Below, piece after piece: positions 7,323 through 14,062 of a DNA stretch of 17,676 bases. How positions within the stretch are numbered: position 1 is the first letter of the stretch; the number at the start of each line of letters is the position of its first letter. A model generated the notes under the pieces. That model made no database searches. It saw only the letters and a program-made list of their open reading frames with translations, and was not told the origin of the DNA. The DNA lies in contig QGUX01000032.1 in the NCBI GenBank assembly GCA_003242275.1, forward strand, positions 1-17,676. Direction: 5' to 3'. The translations under genes and the position numbers were made by a program. Source of the stretch: Pseudomonadota bacterium (GTDB lineage Bacteria > Pseudomonadota > Gammaproteobacteria > Steroidobacterales > Steroidobacteraceae).

Positions 7323-10300
7323 GTGTCCAATTACACTCCGTGCGCGCCGGTGGTGCGCGCGTCGGTGGCCGCCATCATTGGCGCTGCCGCGCTCATTGGT
7401 TTCTCGTCCCGCGCTGTTGCCGCGGCGGCCGAGGAAGATGTCGAAGAACTCGAGGAAGTGCAGGTTACCGGTACCCGCATCCAGGTGCCGGGAACGTATA
7501 CGGCGGCCAATCCGGTCACCACGGTGACCGGCGAGGACCTGCGCCGGCTGGGCATGATCAACCTGGCGGATGCCCTGACCACCCTGGTGCCGCAGAACCT
7601 GTCCACGTACCAGCCCACCATGGTGGGCGACGAGATGAGCGGCCGCGGCTCGTTCTTCATCGGCAACACCATCGCCAACCTGCGCGGCCTCGACCCGATG
7701 TTCGGCAGCCGCACCCTGACGCTGATCGACGGCCGCCGCGTGGTGTCCACGTCGAACCAGGCCGACGTGGTTGACATGAACATCATCCCCTCCAACCTGC
7801 TGCAGCGCATGGACGTCGCCACGGGCGGCGCCTCGGCCACGTATGGCTCCGGCGCCATGGCGGGCGTGGTGAACCTGGTGCTGAACAACCGCCTGCAGGG
7901 CGTCAATGTCGACCTCGACTACGGCGTCAACGAAGAGGGCGACGGCGGCAACAAGCACATCGCGGTGTCCGGCGGCACGGCGCTGTTCGATGGCCGTGGC
8001 CACGCGCTGTTCGGCGTGGAGTGGCAGAAGCAGGAAGCCATCCGTGACTGCGCCGCCGCGCGCGACTGGTGCGCCAAGTCGCGCACCCTGTTCACCAACA
8101 ACACCGGCTTCGGCACGGCGCCGGATTCGCCGTTCCCGGCCACGCCGGGCTTCGAGGGCATGCCGGCACGCTTCCGCATGTCCAACGTGCGCTTCAACCA
8201 GTTCCAGCCCAACGGCGCGATCTATTCCACCAACGTCAACAACACCACCGGCTTCCGCTTCACCGGGCCCGGCGATGGCGAGGTGGGCATCGAGGAGTAC
8301 GCCTTCGGTTACCGCGGTGGCGGCGGCGGTGCGTTCGGCCCCGGCCAGTCGATGAACGGCGACGGCCCGCTGGTCACCACCGGCACCACGATGACGCCGG
8401 GCAACAACCGGCGCACGCTGTTCACCAACTTCGAGTTCGATTTCACCGAGACGACGACGGGCTACATCCAGGCGAACTACGCCAAGACCAAGGCCTTCAA
8501 CTACAACACCTACACGCAGGGCGACGCCTGCGTGCGCTTCGACCAGCCGGGTCAGGCGGCGATCCCGGGCGCGTCGTTCGCGGCAGGCCAGACCATCACC
8601 TACAACTTCGCGGCCCCGGACCCGATCTGGGCCACCCCGGAGTTCCAGCAGTTCCTGGGACTGCCGCCGGCCAACCCGTTCGTTGCCAATTACTACCCCG
8701 GCACGCTTGACAATCCGCCGCAGCTTTCCGCCAACGTGGCGAGCGTCCAGTGGGGTGACTGGGGTGCCTTTGGCGAGTCGTTCGCGGGCAACGTCTACGT
8801 CGTCAGTGTGACGCTGGCTGCCCCGTACCAGGCCGAAGGCACGCCGCGGCAGCTCCCGCAGCTCGGCCGCGATGCCTACGCCTTCCTGTACAACCTCACG
8901 CCCGAGGCGCTGGAGATGGTGCAGGAGGCCTTCAACAACAACCCGAGCTCGGGACCGGGCCCGGACTACCTCGTGGGCAGCAACCCCTGCGCGGGCTTCA
9001 CCTCGATCTACAAGGTCTGGAACCCGCAGATCAACCAGGGCACGCGCCAGCAGTCCGAGACCATGCGCGCGGTGGTGGGCCTGCGCGGCCGCTTCGGCAG
9101 CGACTGGCGGTGGGACGCCTACCTGCAGTACGGCGAGACCGAGAGCTCCTCGCTGCAGAACAACGTCTGGACCAACATCCGCCGCTACTTCGCGCTGGAT
9201 GCGGTGATCGACGACCGGCCGGATTCACCCACCTTCGGGCAGCCGGTCTGCCGCGTGGTGCGTGACGGCGTGCCGACCACCGACCTTGACGGCTTCCCGC
9301 TCAGCGATCCGGATGGGCTGGCGCGGCTGGCCGAGGGCTGCAAGCCGCTGAACATGTTCGGCAGCACGTTCGCGAGCGAGGAGGCCGCCCAGCTGCAGCG
9401 CGACGCGCTGAACTACGCCTTCCAGATGAACGGCTCCAGCGGCAAGAACAGCCTCACCACGCTGGCGTTCAACACCTCGGGCACCATCTGGCAGGGCTGG
9501 GCCGGTCCGCTGACCGGCGCATTCGGCCTGGAGCTGCGCGAGGACAAGGTGGACAACGCGGGTTCGCAGGGCGACCTGTACGAGCGCGCGGACTTCCTGT
9601 TCGGCTGGGCCGACGCCTTCGGCGGCAAGACCCGTGTGGCGGAGGGCTACAGCGAGCTGAACCTGCCGCTGGTCAGCGGCCTGGAAGGCCTGAACATGTG
9701 GTCGATCAACGCCGCCGTGCGCTATGCCCGCTACCGCAACAAGGGCGGCGCGGGCACCACCGGCCAGGCGGTCACGCAGAAGACCACCAACTGGAAGTTC
9801 TCGACCATGTTCGAGCCCTTCGACTTCATCCGCTTCCGCATGACCCGTTCGCGCGACCTGCGCGCCGCGGGCTACCGCGACCTGTTCATCAACCAGCCCT
9901 CCGTGCCGGACTCGCAGTCGGGCGTCAACCCGTGGCGGCCGTGGGAGGCGGATACCGATGTGCAGCGGCGCGAGCGCTGGGGCACCATCACTGCCGGCAA
10001 TCCGGCGCTCAAGCCCGAGAAGAGTGACACGCTGACCATCGGCGTGGTGCTGCAGCCGGGCGGCTGGGCGCAGGGCATGCGCATCTCGGCGGACTACTAC
10101 TCGATCCGCGTCAAGGACGGCATCTTCGCGCCCTTCGGCGGCGCCTCGCCGATCACGGCGTGCTGGGAGGGCAGTGGCAACCAGGATCCGGTGCTGATCC
10201 CGGTGCTGGTCGACCATGACGACGACCCGTCCACGCCGCCGATCGAGATGCAGCTGCCCGATCCGGACGTGCCGCCGGTCAACGGCCTGTTCGACGAGTC

Positions 10301-11000
10301 GCTGGCGGCCTGCCAGGACATCCAGTTCGCCATGAACGAGGATGGCACCCGGGACCTGACCAACATCGTCTCGTACTACACCGGCCGGTCCATCAACAAC
10401 GACCCGTTCCAGCGTCGCGGCATCGACTTCTCGTGGGACTACATCTTCCCGCTGAACCGCATTGCCGACCGCCTGCCGGGCTCGCTGTCGGTGACGGTGC
10501 GCGGCACGAAGGCACTGGAGTCCTCCGGCATCAGCCGCGACTTCTTCGGCAACACCTCGTACGTGGACACGGTGGGCCAGATCCGCACCACCACGTTCAT
10601 CCCGGGCCTGCCGGCGACGCCGCGCTGGACGGGCAACATCATCACCTCGTACCTGGCCGGCGACCTGACGCTGTCGTTGTCGGCCCGCTACATCGGTGGT
10701 GCCAAGCTCGACAAGCAGTGGGGTGACAGCCCGGATGATGCGAACTACATGAACGAGGAGGGCCAGTACCTGGCGGGCAGCATCGACGACAACAAGGTGG
10801 AGCCGTACTTCAACTTCGCGCTGAACGGCTCGTACAACCTGCGTGTCGGCAACATGCGCCAGTTCCAGGTGTTCGGCTCGATCAACAACCTGTTCGACAA
10901 GGATCCGCCGTTCAGCGGCGGCTATGTCTCGGGTGCGAGCCCGCAGTTCCACGACATCATGGGTCGCTCCTATCGGATGGGCGTGCGGCTCCGGTTCTGA
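7323..11000 (+). CDS. TonB-dependent outer-membrane receptor, cassette 2 (1225 aa)
   Basis: Paralogue of the receptor at 1041-4937. From the GTG at 7323 it has a signal peptide (about 1-35), an acidic linker, a TonB-box-like VQVTGTRI (46-53), a plug at about 54-190 (IANLRG, TLTLIDGRR, GGASATYGSGAMAGVVN) and a barrel ending GVRLRF. Shared barrel landmarks include Cys-x7-Cys in DCAAARDWC, the CR to EGCKPLNMFG stretch found in many large proteobacterial TBDTs, and NGLFDESLAAC. It differs from cassette 1 by a shorter plug loop, loss of the two late cysteine pairs, and an Asp-rich loop near residue 964 (DHDDDPSTPP). It is followed 84 bases later by its lipoprotein gene. Starting at the TTG at 7209 would add 38 residues with no signal-peptide character. 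It imports an unknown, probably large substrate using TonB, which is not encoded here. Confidence 0.95.
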   Translation: MSNYTPCAPVVRASVAAIIGAAALIGFSSRAVAAAAEEDVEELEEVQVTGTRIQVPGTYTAANPVTTVTGEDLRRLGMINLADALTTLVPQNLSTYQPTMVGDEMSGRGSFFIGNTIANLRGLDPMFGSRTLTLIDGRRVVSTSNQADVVDMNIIPSNLLQRMDVATGGASATYGSGAMAGVVNLVLNNRLQGVNVDLDYGVNEEGDGGNKHIAVSGGTALFDGRGHALFGVEWQKQEAIRDCAAARDWCAKSRTLFTNNTGFGTAPDSPFPATPGFEGMPARFRMSNVRFNQFQPNGAIYSTNVNNTTGFRFTGPGDGEVGIEEYAFGYRGGGGGAFGPGQSMNGDGPLVTTGTTMTPGNNRRTLFTNFEFDFTETTTGYIQANYAKTKAFNYNTYTQGDACVRFDQPGQAAIPGASFAAGQTITYNFAAPDPIWATPEFQQFLGLPPANPFVANYYPGTLDNPPQLSANVASVQWGDWGAFGESFAGNVYVVSVTLAAPYQAEGTPRQLPQLGRDAYAFLYNLTPEALEMVQEAFNNNPSSGPGPDYLVGSNPCAGFTSIYKVWNPQINQGTRQQSETMRAVVGLRGRFGSDWRWDAYLQYGETESSSLQNNVWTNIRRYFALDAVIDDRPDSPTFGQPVCRVVRDGVPTTDLDGFPLSDPDGLARLAEGCKPLNMFGSTFASEEAAQLQRDALNYAFQMNGSSGKNSLTTLAFNTSGTIWQGWAGPLTGAFGLELREDKVDNAGSQGDLYERADFLFGWADAFGGKTRVAEGYSELNLPLVSGLEGLNMWSINAAVRYARYRNKGGAGTTGQAVTQKTTNWKFSTMFEPFDFIRFRMTRSRDLRAAGYRDLFINQPSVPDSQSGVNPWRPWEADTDVQRRERWGTITAGNPALKPEKSDTLTIGVVLQPGGWAQGMRISADYYSIRVKDGIFAPFGGASPITACWEGSGNQDPVLIPVLVDHDDDPSTPPIEMQLPDPDVPPVNGLFDESLAACQDIQFAMNEDGTRDLTNIVSYYTGRSINNDPFQRRGIDFSWDYIFPLNRIADRLPGSLSVTVRGTKALESSGISRDFFGNTSYVDTVGQIRTTTFIPGLPATPRWTGNIITSYLAGDLTLSLSARYIGGAKLDKQWGDSPDDANYMNEEGQYLAGSIDDNKVEPYFNFALNGSYNLRVGNMRQFQVFGSINNLFDKDPPFSGGYVSGASPQFHDIMGRSYRMGVRLRF

Positions 11001-11019
11001 GGACGAGGCGGCAGCCGGT

Positions 11020-11041
11020 CGCGCGGCACGAGTGCCGCGCG
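11020..11041 (+). promoter_or_regulatory. Intercistronic GC-rich hairpin between receptor and lipoprotein genes (cassette 2)
   Basis: A perfect 9-bp stem (11020-11028 with 11033-11041) has loop CGAG and no following T-tract. It starts 20 bases after the receptor stop, as the hairpin at 4956 starts 19 bases after its receptor stop. The stem sequences differ, so what is kept is structure and position. Confidence 0.72.
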
Positions 11042-11070
11042 CCGGCCGGACCAACAACGAGAACATCAAA

Positions 11071-11079
11071 TTTTGGGGG
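11071..11079 (+). promoter_or_regulatory. T4G5 ribosome-binding tract of the cassette 2 lipoprotein gene
   Basis: TTTTGGGGG is identical to 1024-1032 and lies 5 bases before the ATG at 11085. It selects that ATG over the in-frame TTG at 11073, which lies inside the tract. Confidence 0.7.
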
Positions 11080-11084
11080 AATCC

Positions 11085-12830
11085 ATGAATTCGATCCTTG
11101 GACCGACCAGGCTGGCGGCCATCGCCCTGGGGGCGATCGCCCTGGTGGGCTGCGACGCCATCAAGAACGTGGAGGAGGAAGACTTCAGCAGTCTTCCGAC
11201 TCCGGGCGTGGTGCTGCGGGGGCAGGTGACGGGACTGTCCAGCAGCCCCGTGGAGCTGACGGCCACTTACACTGCGGCCGCGGACTACGTGGGGCCGTCG
11301 CCGCAGGGAACCATCGTCCGCACGGTGACGAAGGATGGCGGCGTGAGCTTTGCCGCCATCCCGAGGAACTCGCAGTACACGGTGACGGTGACCCAGCTGC
11401 CCATCGGCAAGCTGTGCCAGGTCGCCAACGGCAGCGGCACCGCCCAGGCGGACGTGAACGTCGTGACGGTGACCTGCGCGCCGGATCCGGACGCACCCAC
11501 CTACACGGTCAGCGGCAGCGTGGTCGGCCTGGCCGGCAATGCCAATGGCCTGCAGCTCCTGCTGTCCTCGCCGGTGGGCGAGGAGACCATCGACGTTGCG
11601 GCCGGCGCCACCTCGTTCGCGTTCACCAGCGAACTGCTGACGGACTTCGACTATGAGGTCACGGTCAAGACCTCGCCCACGGTGTCGGCCGGCGGCCCGC
11701 CGACGACCCACAACTGCACGGTGCGCAATGGCAGCGGCACCGTGGTGGCGGACGACATTGCGGACGTGGAGGTGGCCTGCGGCTTCCCGGTCGGCGGTTC
11801 GGTCACGCTGATGGCCGCGGCGCTGGGCGCCGGGCTCAAGCTGCAGCTTGCACCGCCGGGCGCTGCGCCCGAAGTGGTGGATGTGACCGCGGCCGGCGAA
11901 TTCGGGTTCGACGCGCTGCTGCCCAGCCATGCATTCGCCGTCTACGGTGTGTCGATCGCCCAGCAGCCGGCCGGCCAGGCCTGCATCATCGGCAATGCGG
12001 GATCGGTGCCGATGACCAGCATCCCGCTGGCGGAGGCGGCAGCCACCGCGCTGCAGGTGTACTGCAAGGACCTGCCCGGCGGTCCGTTCTCCGGAGCGGC
12101 GCTGACGGGGACCTACCAGCTGGATTCGGGGCGTGACTTCGTGACCTTCTTCCCCGATGGCACCTTCCTGCTGGGTTCCAACAGTGCAACGGCCCCGGAG
12201 CGGGGCGTGGAGCATGGCTTCTATTTCTACGGCAACTTCGGTCCCGGCACGCTCTGGTTCTTCGTGGCGACGGACACCAATGGCAGCGGCCGTGGCTTCT
12301 CCCAGTATCCGGCGACGGACTTCTTCGGCACCACTTATGTGGCCGGCGCGGTCACGACGGCTGCAGCGGGGCAGATCACGGGCGCGTTTGATCCGACGGG
12401 TGCGAGCGTGCCGTTCACGCTGGCGGAGGTGGACTCCACCGACGGCCAGCTGCACGGCGCGTGGGCGTCGGCGGACAACAGCCGCTTCATCGTCTTTGAC
12501 ACCACCGCGGGCACGGCCTTCCATGCGGGCGTCAACGGAGCGGCCAACGTGCAGGACCTGTGCATCGCGCTGGGGGCGGCCCAGGGTGCAGGCGCCGACG
12601 GCAGCTACACCGCCAACGCCACCCCTGGGGAGTGCACCAGCATTCCGGGTGGCCTGGCGCCGGTGAACACGGACACGACCGGCTTCTTTGCCATGCCGGG
12701 CGCGTTCGGGGGTTCCGTCGACTTCACCATCACGGCCGGGCCGCCGGGGGCAGTGAGCCTGCAGCCCTACTTCATGGGCGCACCCGCCGGCGCCCCGGTG
12801 GCGCTGGTCCGCAGCGAGAGCAATCTCTGA
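11085..12830 (+). CDS. Cysteine-patterned lipoprotein, receptor partner of cassette 2 (581 aa)
   Basis: The signal peptide has Arg9, a hydrophobic core and lipobox LVGC (lipidated Cys23), then DAIKNV, nearly matching DSIKDV of the cassette 1 protein. Three beta-rich repeats carry cysteine pairs 111/131, 211/232 and 300/327, the first two with the NGSGT motif. The C-terminal domain (about 335-581) has GTYQLDSG, PDGTFLL, GVEHGFYFY, GAWASADNSRF and HAGVNG and a fourth pair (493/517). The lipobox plus four pairs total nine cysteines, the same number and order as in the protein at 5007-7022, although the sequences have diverged and this one is 90 residues shorter. It lacks the terminal AADGR-PSP block of the other two family members. 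The likely job is substrate capture for the receptor encoded just upstream; this is inferred from pairing alone. Confidence 0.88.
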   Translation: MNSILGPTRLAAIALGAIALVGCDAIKNVEEEDFSSLPTPGVVLRGQVTGLSSSPVELTATYTAAADYVGPSPQGTIVRTVTKDGGVSFAAIPRNSQYTVTVTQLPIGKLCQVANGSGTAQADVNVVTVTCAPDPDAPTYTVSGSVVGLAGNANGLQLLLSSPVGEETIDVAAGATSFAFTSELLTDFDYEVTVKTSPTVSAGGPPTTHNCTVRNGSGTVVADDIADVEVACGFPVGGSVTLMAAALGAGLKLQLAPPGAAPEVVDVTAAGEFGFDALLPSHAFAVYGVSIAQQPAGQACIIGNAGSVPMTSIPLAEAAATALQVYCKDLPGGPFSGAALTGTYQLDSGRDFVTFFPDGTFLLGSNSATAPERGVEHGFYFYGNFGPGTLWFFVATDTNGSGRGFSQYPATDFFGTTYVAGAVTTAAAGQITGAFDPTGASVPFTLAEVDSTDGQLHGAWASADNSRFIVFDTTAGTAFHAGVNGAANVQDLCIALGAAQGAGADGSYTANATPGECTSIPGGLAPVNTDTTGFFAMPGAFGGSVDFTITAGPPGAVSLQPYFMGAPAGAPVALVRSESNL

Positions 12831-12855
12831 CCTGCGCGGGCGGACTGCAACGAGG

Positions 12856-12886
12856 AAGGGGCGGGTGGCGACACCCGCCCCTTTTT
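12856..12886 (+). terminator. Rho-independent terminator closing cassette 2
   Basis: A perfect 10-bp stem (12858-12867 with 12872-12881) with GNRA-type loop GCGA is followed by five Ts (12882-12886). It shares GCGGGTGG-GACACCCGC with the terminator at 797-827, so the two are probably descended from one copy. Confidence 0.94.
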
Positions 12887-12892
12887 CTGTAT

Positions 12893-12904
12893 CCGACCGG
12901 TCGG
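12893..12904 (+). repeat. 12-bp perfect palindrome upstream of prs
   Basis: CCGACCGGTCGG reads identically on both strands. It lies between the cassette 2 terminator and the prs promoter, about 70 bases before the -35. It may be an operator half of the prs control region or chance in GC-rich DNA. Confidence 0.4.
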
Positions 12905-12945
12905 CGGCCCTGCGCTGGCCGGCGGGCAGCGCGCGCCGGGGTAGT

Positions 12946-12954
12946 CCCCCCCCC
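12946..12954 (+). repeat. Homopolymeric C9 tract upstream of the prs promoter
   Basis: Nine consecutive Cs, followed by AGGGGA, lie 18 bases before the -35 of prs. Such runs are prone to slippage in replication and sequencing, so the exact length is uncertain. No function can be assigned. Confidence 0.6.
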
Positions 12955-12963
12955 AGGGGAACG

Positions 12964-12978
12964 TGTCCGCAGTGGACA
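12964..12978 (+). promoter_or_regulatory. Inverted repeat overlapping the prs -35 (possible operator)
   Basis: TGTCC-GCAGT-GGACA has 5-bp arms and a 5-base spacer, and its right arm lies inside the -35 TGGACA. A protein bound here would block the promoter. It does not resemble the E. coli PurR box. The repeat is short enough to be chance. Confidence 0.35.
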
Positions 12979-13000
12979 ATCCCGCGCCTCCCGCTATAAT
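12973..13000 (+). promoter_or_regulatory. Sigma70-type promoter of the prs operon
   Basis: TGGACA (12973-12978; five of six consensus) and a perfect TATAAT (12995-13000) are separated by 16 bases, 41 bases upstream of the prs start. This is the clearest promoter in the window. Confidence 0.85.
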
Positions 13001-13041
13001 CGCGGCCCCTCCTTTACCCCTTCGAATTCAAAAGGTTATCT

Positions 13042-13995
13042 GTGGACGGCCAGTCGATGGCGCTCTTCACGGGCAACGCCAACCCGGCGCTCGCCCTGGA
13101 CATCGCGCGACACCTGATGGTGCCCCTCGGACGTGCCTCGGTCGGCCGTTTCAGCGACGGCGAGGTCAATGTCGAGCTGATGGAGAACGTGCGCGGCCGC
13201 GACGTGTTCATCGTCCAGCCGACCTGCCCACCCACCAACGATCACCTGATGGAGCTGCTGGTGATGATCGACGCCTGCCGGCGTGCGTCGGCGGCGCGCA
13301 TCACCGCGGTGATCCCGTACTTCGGCTACGCGCGCCAGGATCGCCGCCCGCGCGGCGCGCGCTCGGCCATCACCGCCAAGCTGGTGGCCAACATGATCTC
13401 GCGCGCCGGCGCCGACCGCGTGCTGACCATCGACCTGCACGCCGACCAGATCACCGGCTTCTTCGACATCCCCGTGGACAATGTCTACGGCTCGCCGGTG
13501 CTGCTGGGCGACGCCTGGAAGCAGGGCTACGAGAACATGATCGTGGTCTCGCCCGATGTGGGCGGCGTGGTGCGCGCCCGCGCGCTGGCCAAGCAGCTCG
13601 ACGACTGCGACCTGGCCATCATCGACAAGCGCCGCCCGCGTGCCAACGAAGTGAAGGTGATGAACATCATCGGCGACGTGAAGGACCGCTCCTGCATCCT
13701 GATCGACGACCTCGTCGACACCGCCGGTACGCTGTGCCAGGCGGCCGAGGCGCTGAAGGAGCAGGGCGCGCGGCGCGTGGTCGCCTACATCACGCACCCG
13801 GTGCTGTCGGGCAAGGCGGTGGAGCGCATTGGCAACTCTGCGCTCGACGAGCTGGTGGTGACCGACACCATCCCGCTTTCACAGGCCGCGCGCGCCTGCG
13901 GGCGCATCCGCGTGCTGTCGGTGTCCGAGCTGCTGGCCGAGACCATCCGCCGCATCCGCGACGAGGAGTCGGTCAGCTCGATGTACATCGACTGA
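13042..13995 (+). CDS. prs: Ribose-phosphate pyrophosphokinase (PRPP synthase)
   Basis: Makes phosphoribosyl pyrophosphate from ribose 5-phosphate and ATP in the cytosol, feeding purine, pyrimidine, histidine, tryptophan and NAD synthesis. At 317 residues it has normal family length. Visible signatures are [12 protein letters not shown] near the N-terminus, the ATP-site FGYARQDRR (94-102), DLHADQI with His133, the catalytic-loop KRRPRANE and the PRPP-binding loop DDLVDTAGT (222-230). The GTG at 13042 is chosen because AAGG lies 6 bases upstream; the ATG at 13057 (MALFTGN) is possible and would remove five residues. It is the first gene of the housekeeping run, with its own promoter at 12973-13000, and is followed 67 bases later by rplY. 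The identification is secure. Confidence 0.98.
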   Translation: MDGQSMALFTGNANPALALDIARHLMVPLGRASVGRFSDGEVNVELMENVRGRDVFIVQPTCPPTNDHLMELLVMIDACRRASAARITAVIPYFGYARQDRRPRGARSAITAKLVANMISRAGADRVLTIDLHADQITGFFDIPVDNVYGSPVLLGDAWKQGYENMIVVSPDVGGVVRARALAKQLDDCDLAIIDKRRPRANEVKVMNIIGDVKDRSCILIDDLVDTAGTLCQAAEALKEQGARRVVAYITHPVLSGKAVERIGNSALDELVVTDTIPLSQAARACGRIRVLSVSELLAETIRRIRDEESVSSMYID

Positions 13996-14011
13996 AGAAG
14001 TGTTCGAAGGT

Positions 14012-14037
14012 GGTGCGCGCTGGTCGCGGCGCGCACC
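14012..14037 (+). promoter_or_regulatory. Hairpin between prs and rplY
   Basis: A perfect 9-bp GC stem (14012-14020 with 14029-14037) with an 8-base loop begins 16 bases after the prs stop and ends 25 bases before the rplY start. There is no T-tract, so full termination is unlikely. It may be a processing or stabilising element, or a leader for rplY control. Confidence 0.65.
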
Positions 14038-14062
14038 GTGTTGCAACTGTGTGGAGACAATC

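Larger units (their letters stand above)
1..12886 (+). repeat. Tandem array of paralogous receptor-lipoprotein cassettes
   Basis: The same order repeats: G-rich ribosome-binding tract, very large TBDT, hairpin gap, lipoprotein, GNRA-loop terminator. Two units are complete (receptor starts 1041 and 7323) and the end of a third opens the window. The receptors are colinear and strongly conserved in the plug; the lipoproteins are more divergent. This implies old local duplication with the lipoproteins diverging faster, as expected if they set specificity. The duplication is seen in the sequence; the specificity role is an inference. Confidence 0.85.

Noticed and set aside
11073..11084. TTG at 11073 as start of the cassette 2 lipoprotein
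   Set aside because: It lies inside the TTTTGGGGG tract that serves the ATG at 11085.
14000..14062. Upstream start at 14000 for rplY and at 14747 for pth
   Set aside because: The added residues have no family similarity; conserved N-termini begin at 14063 and 14780.
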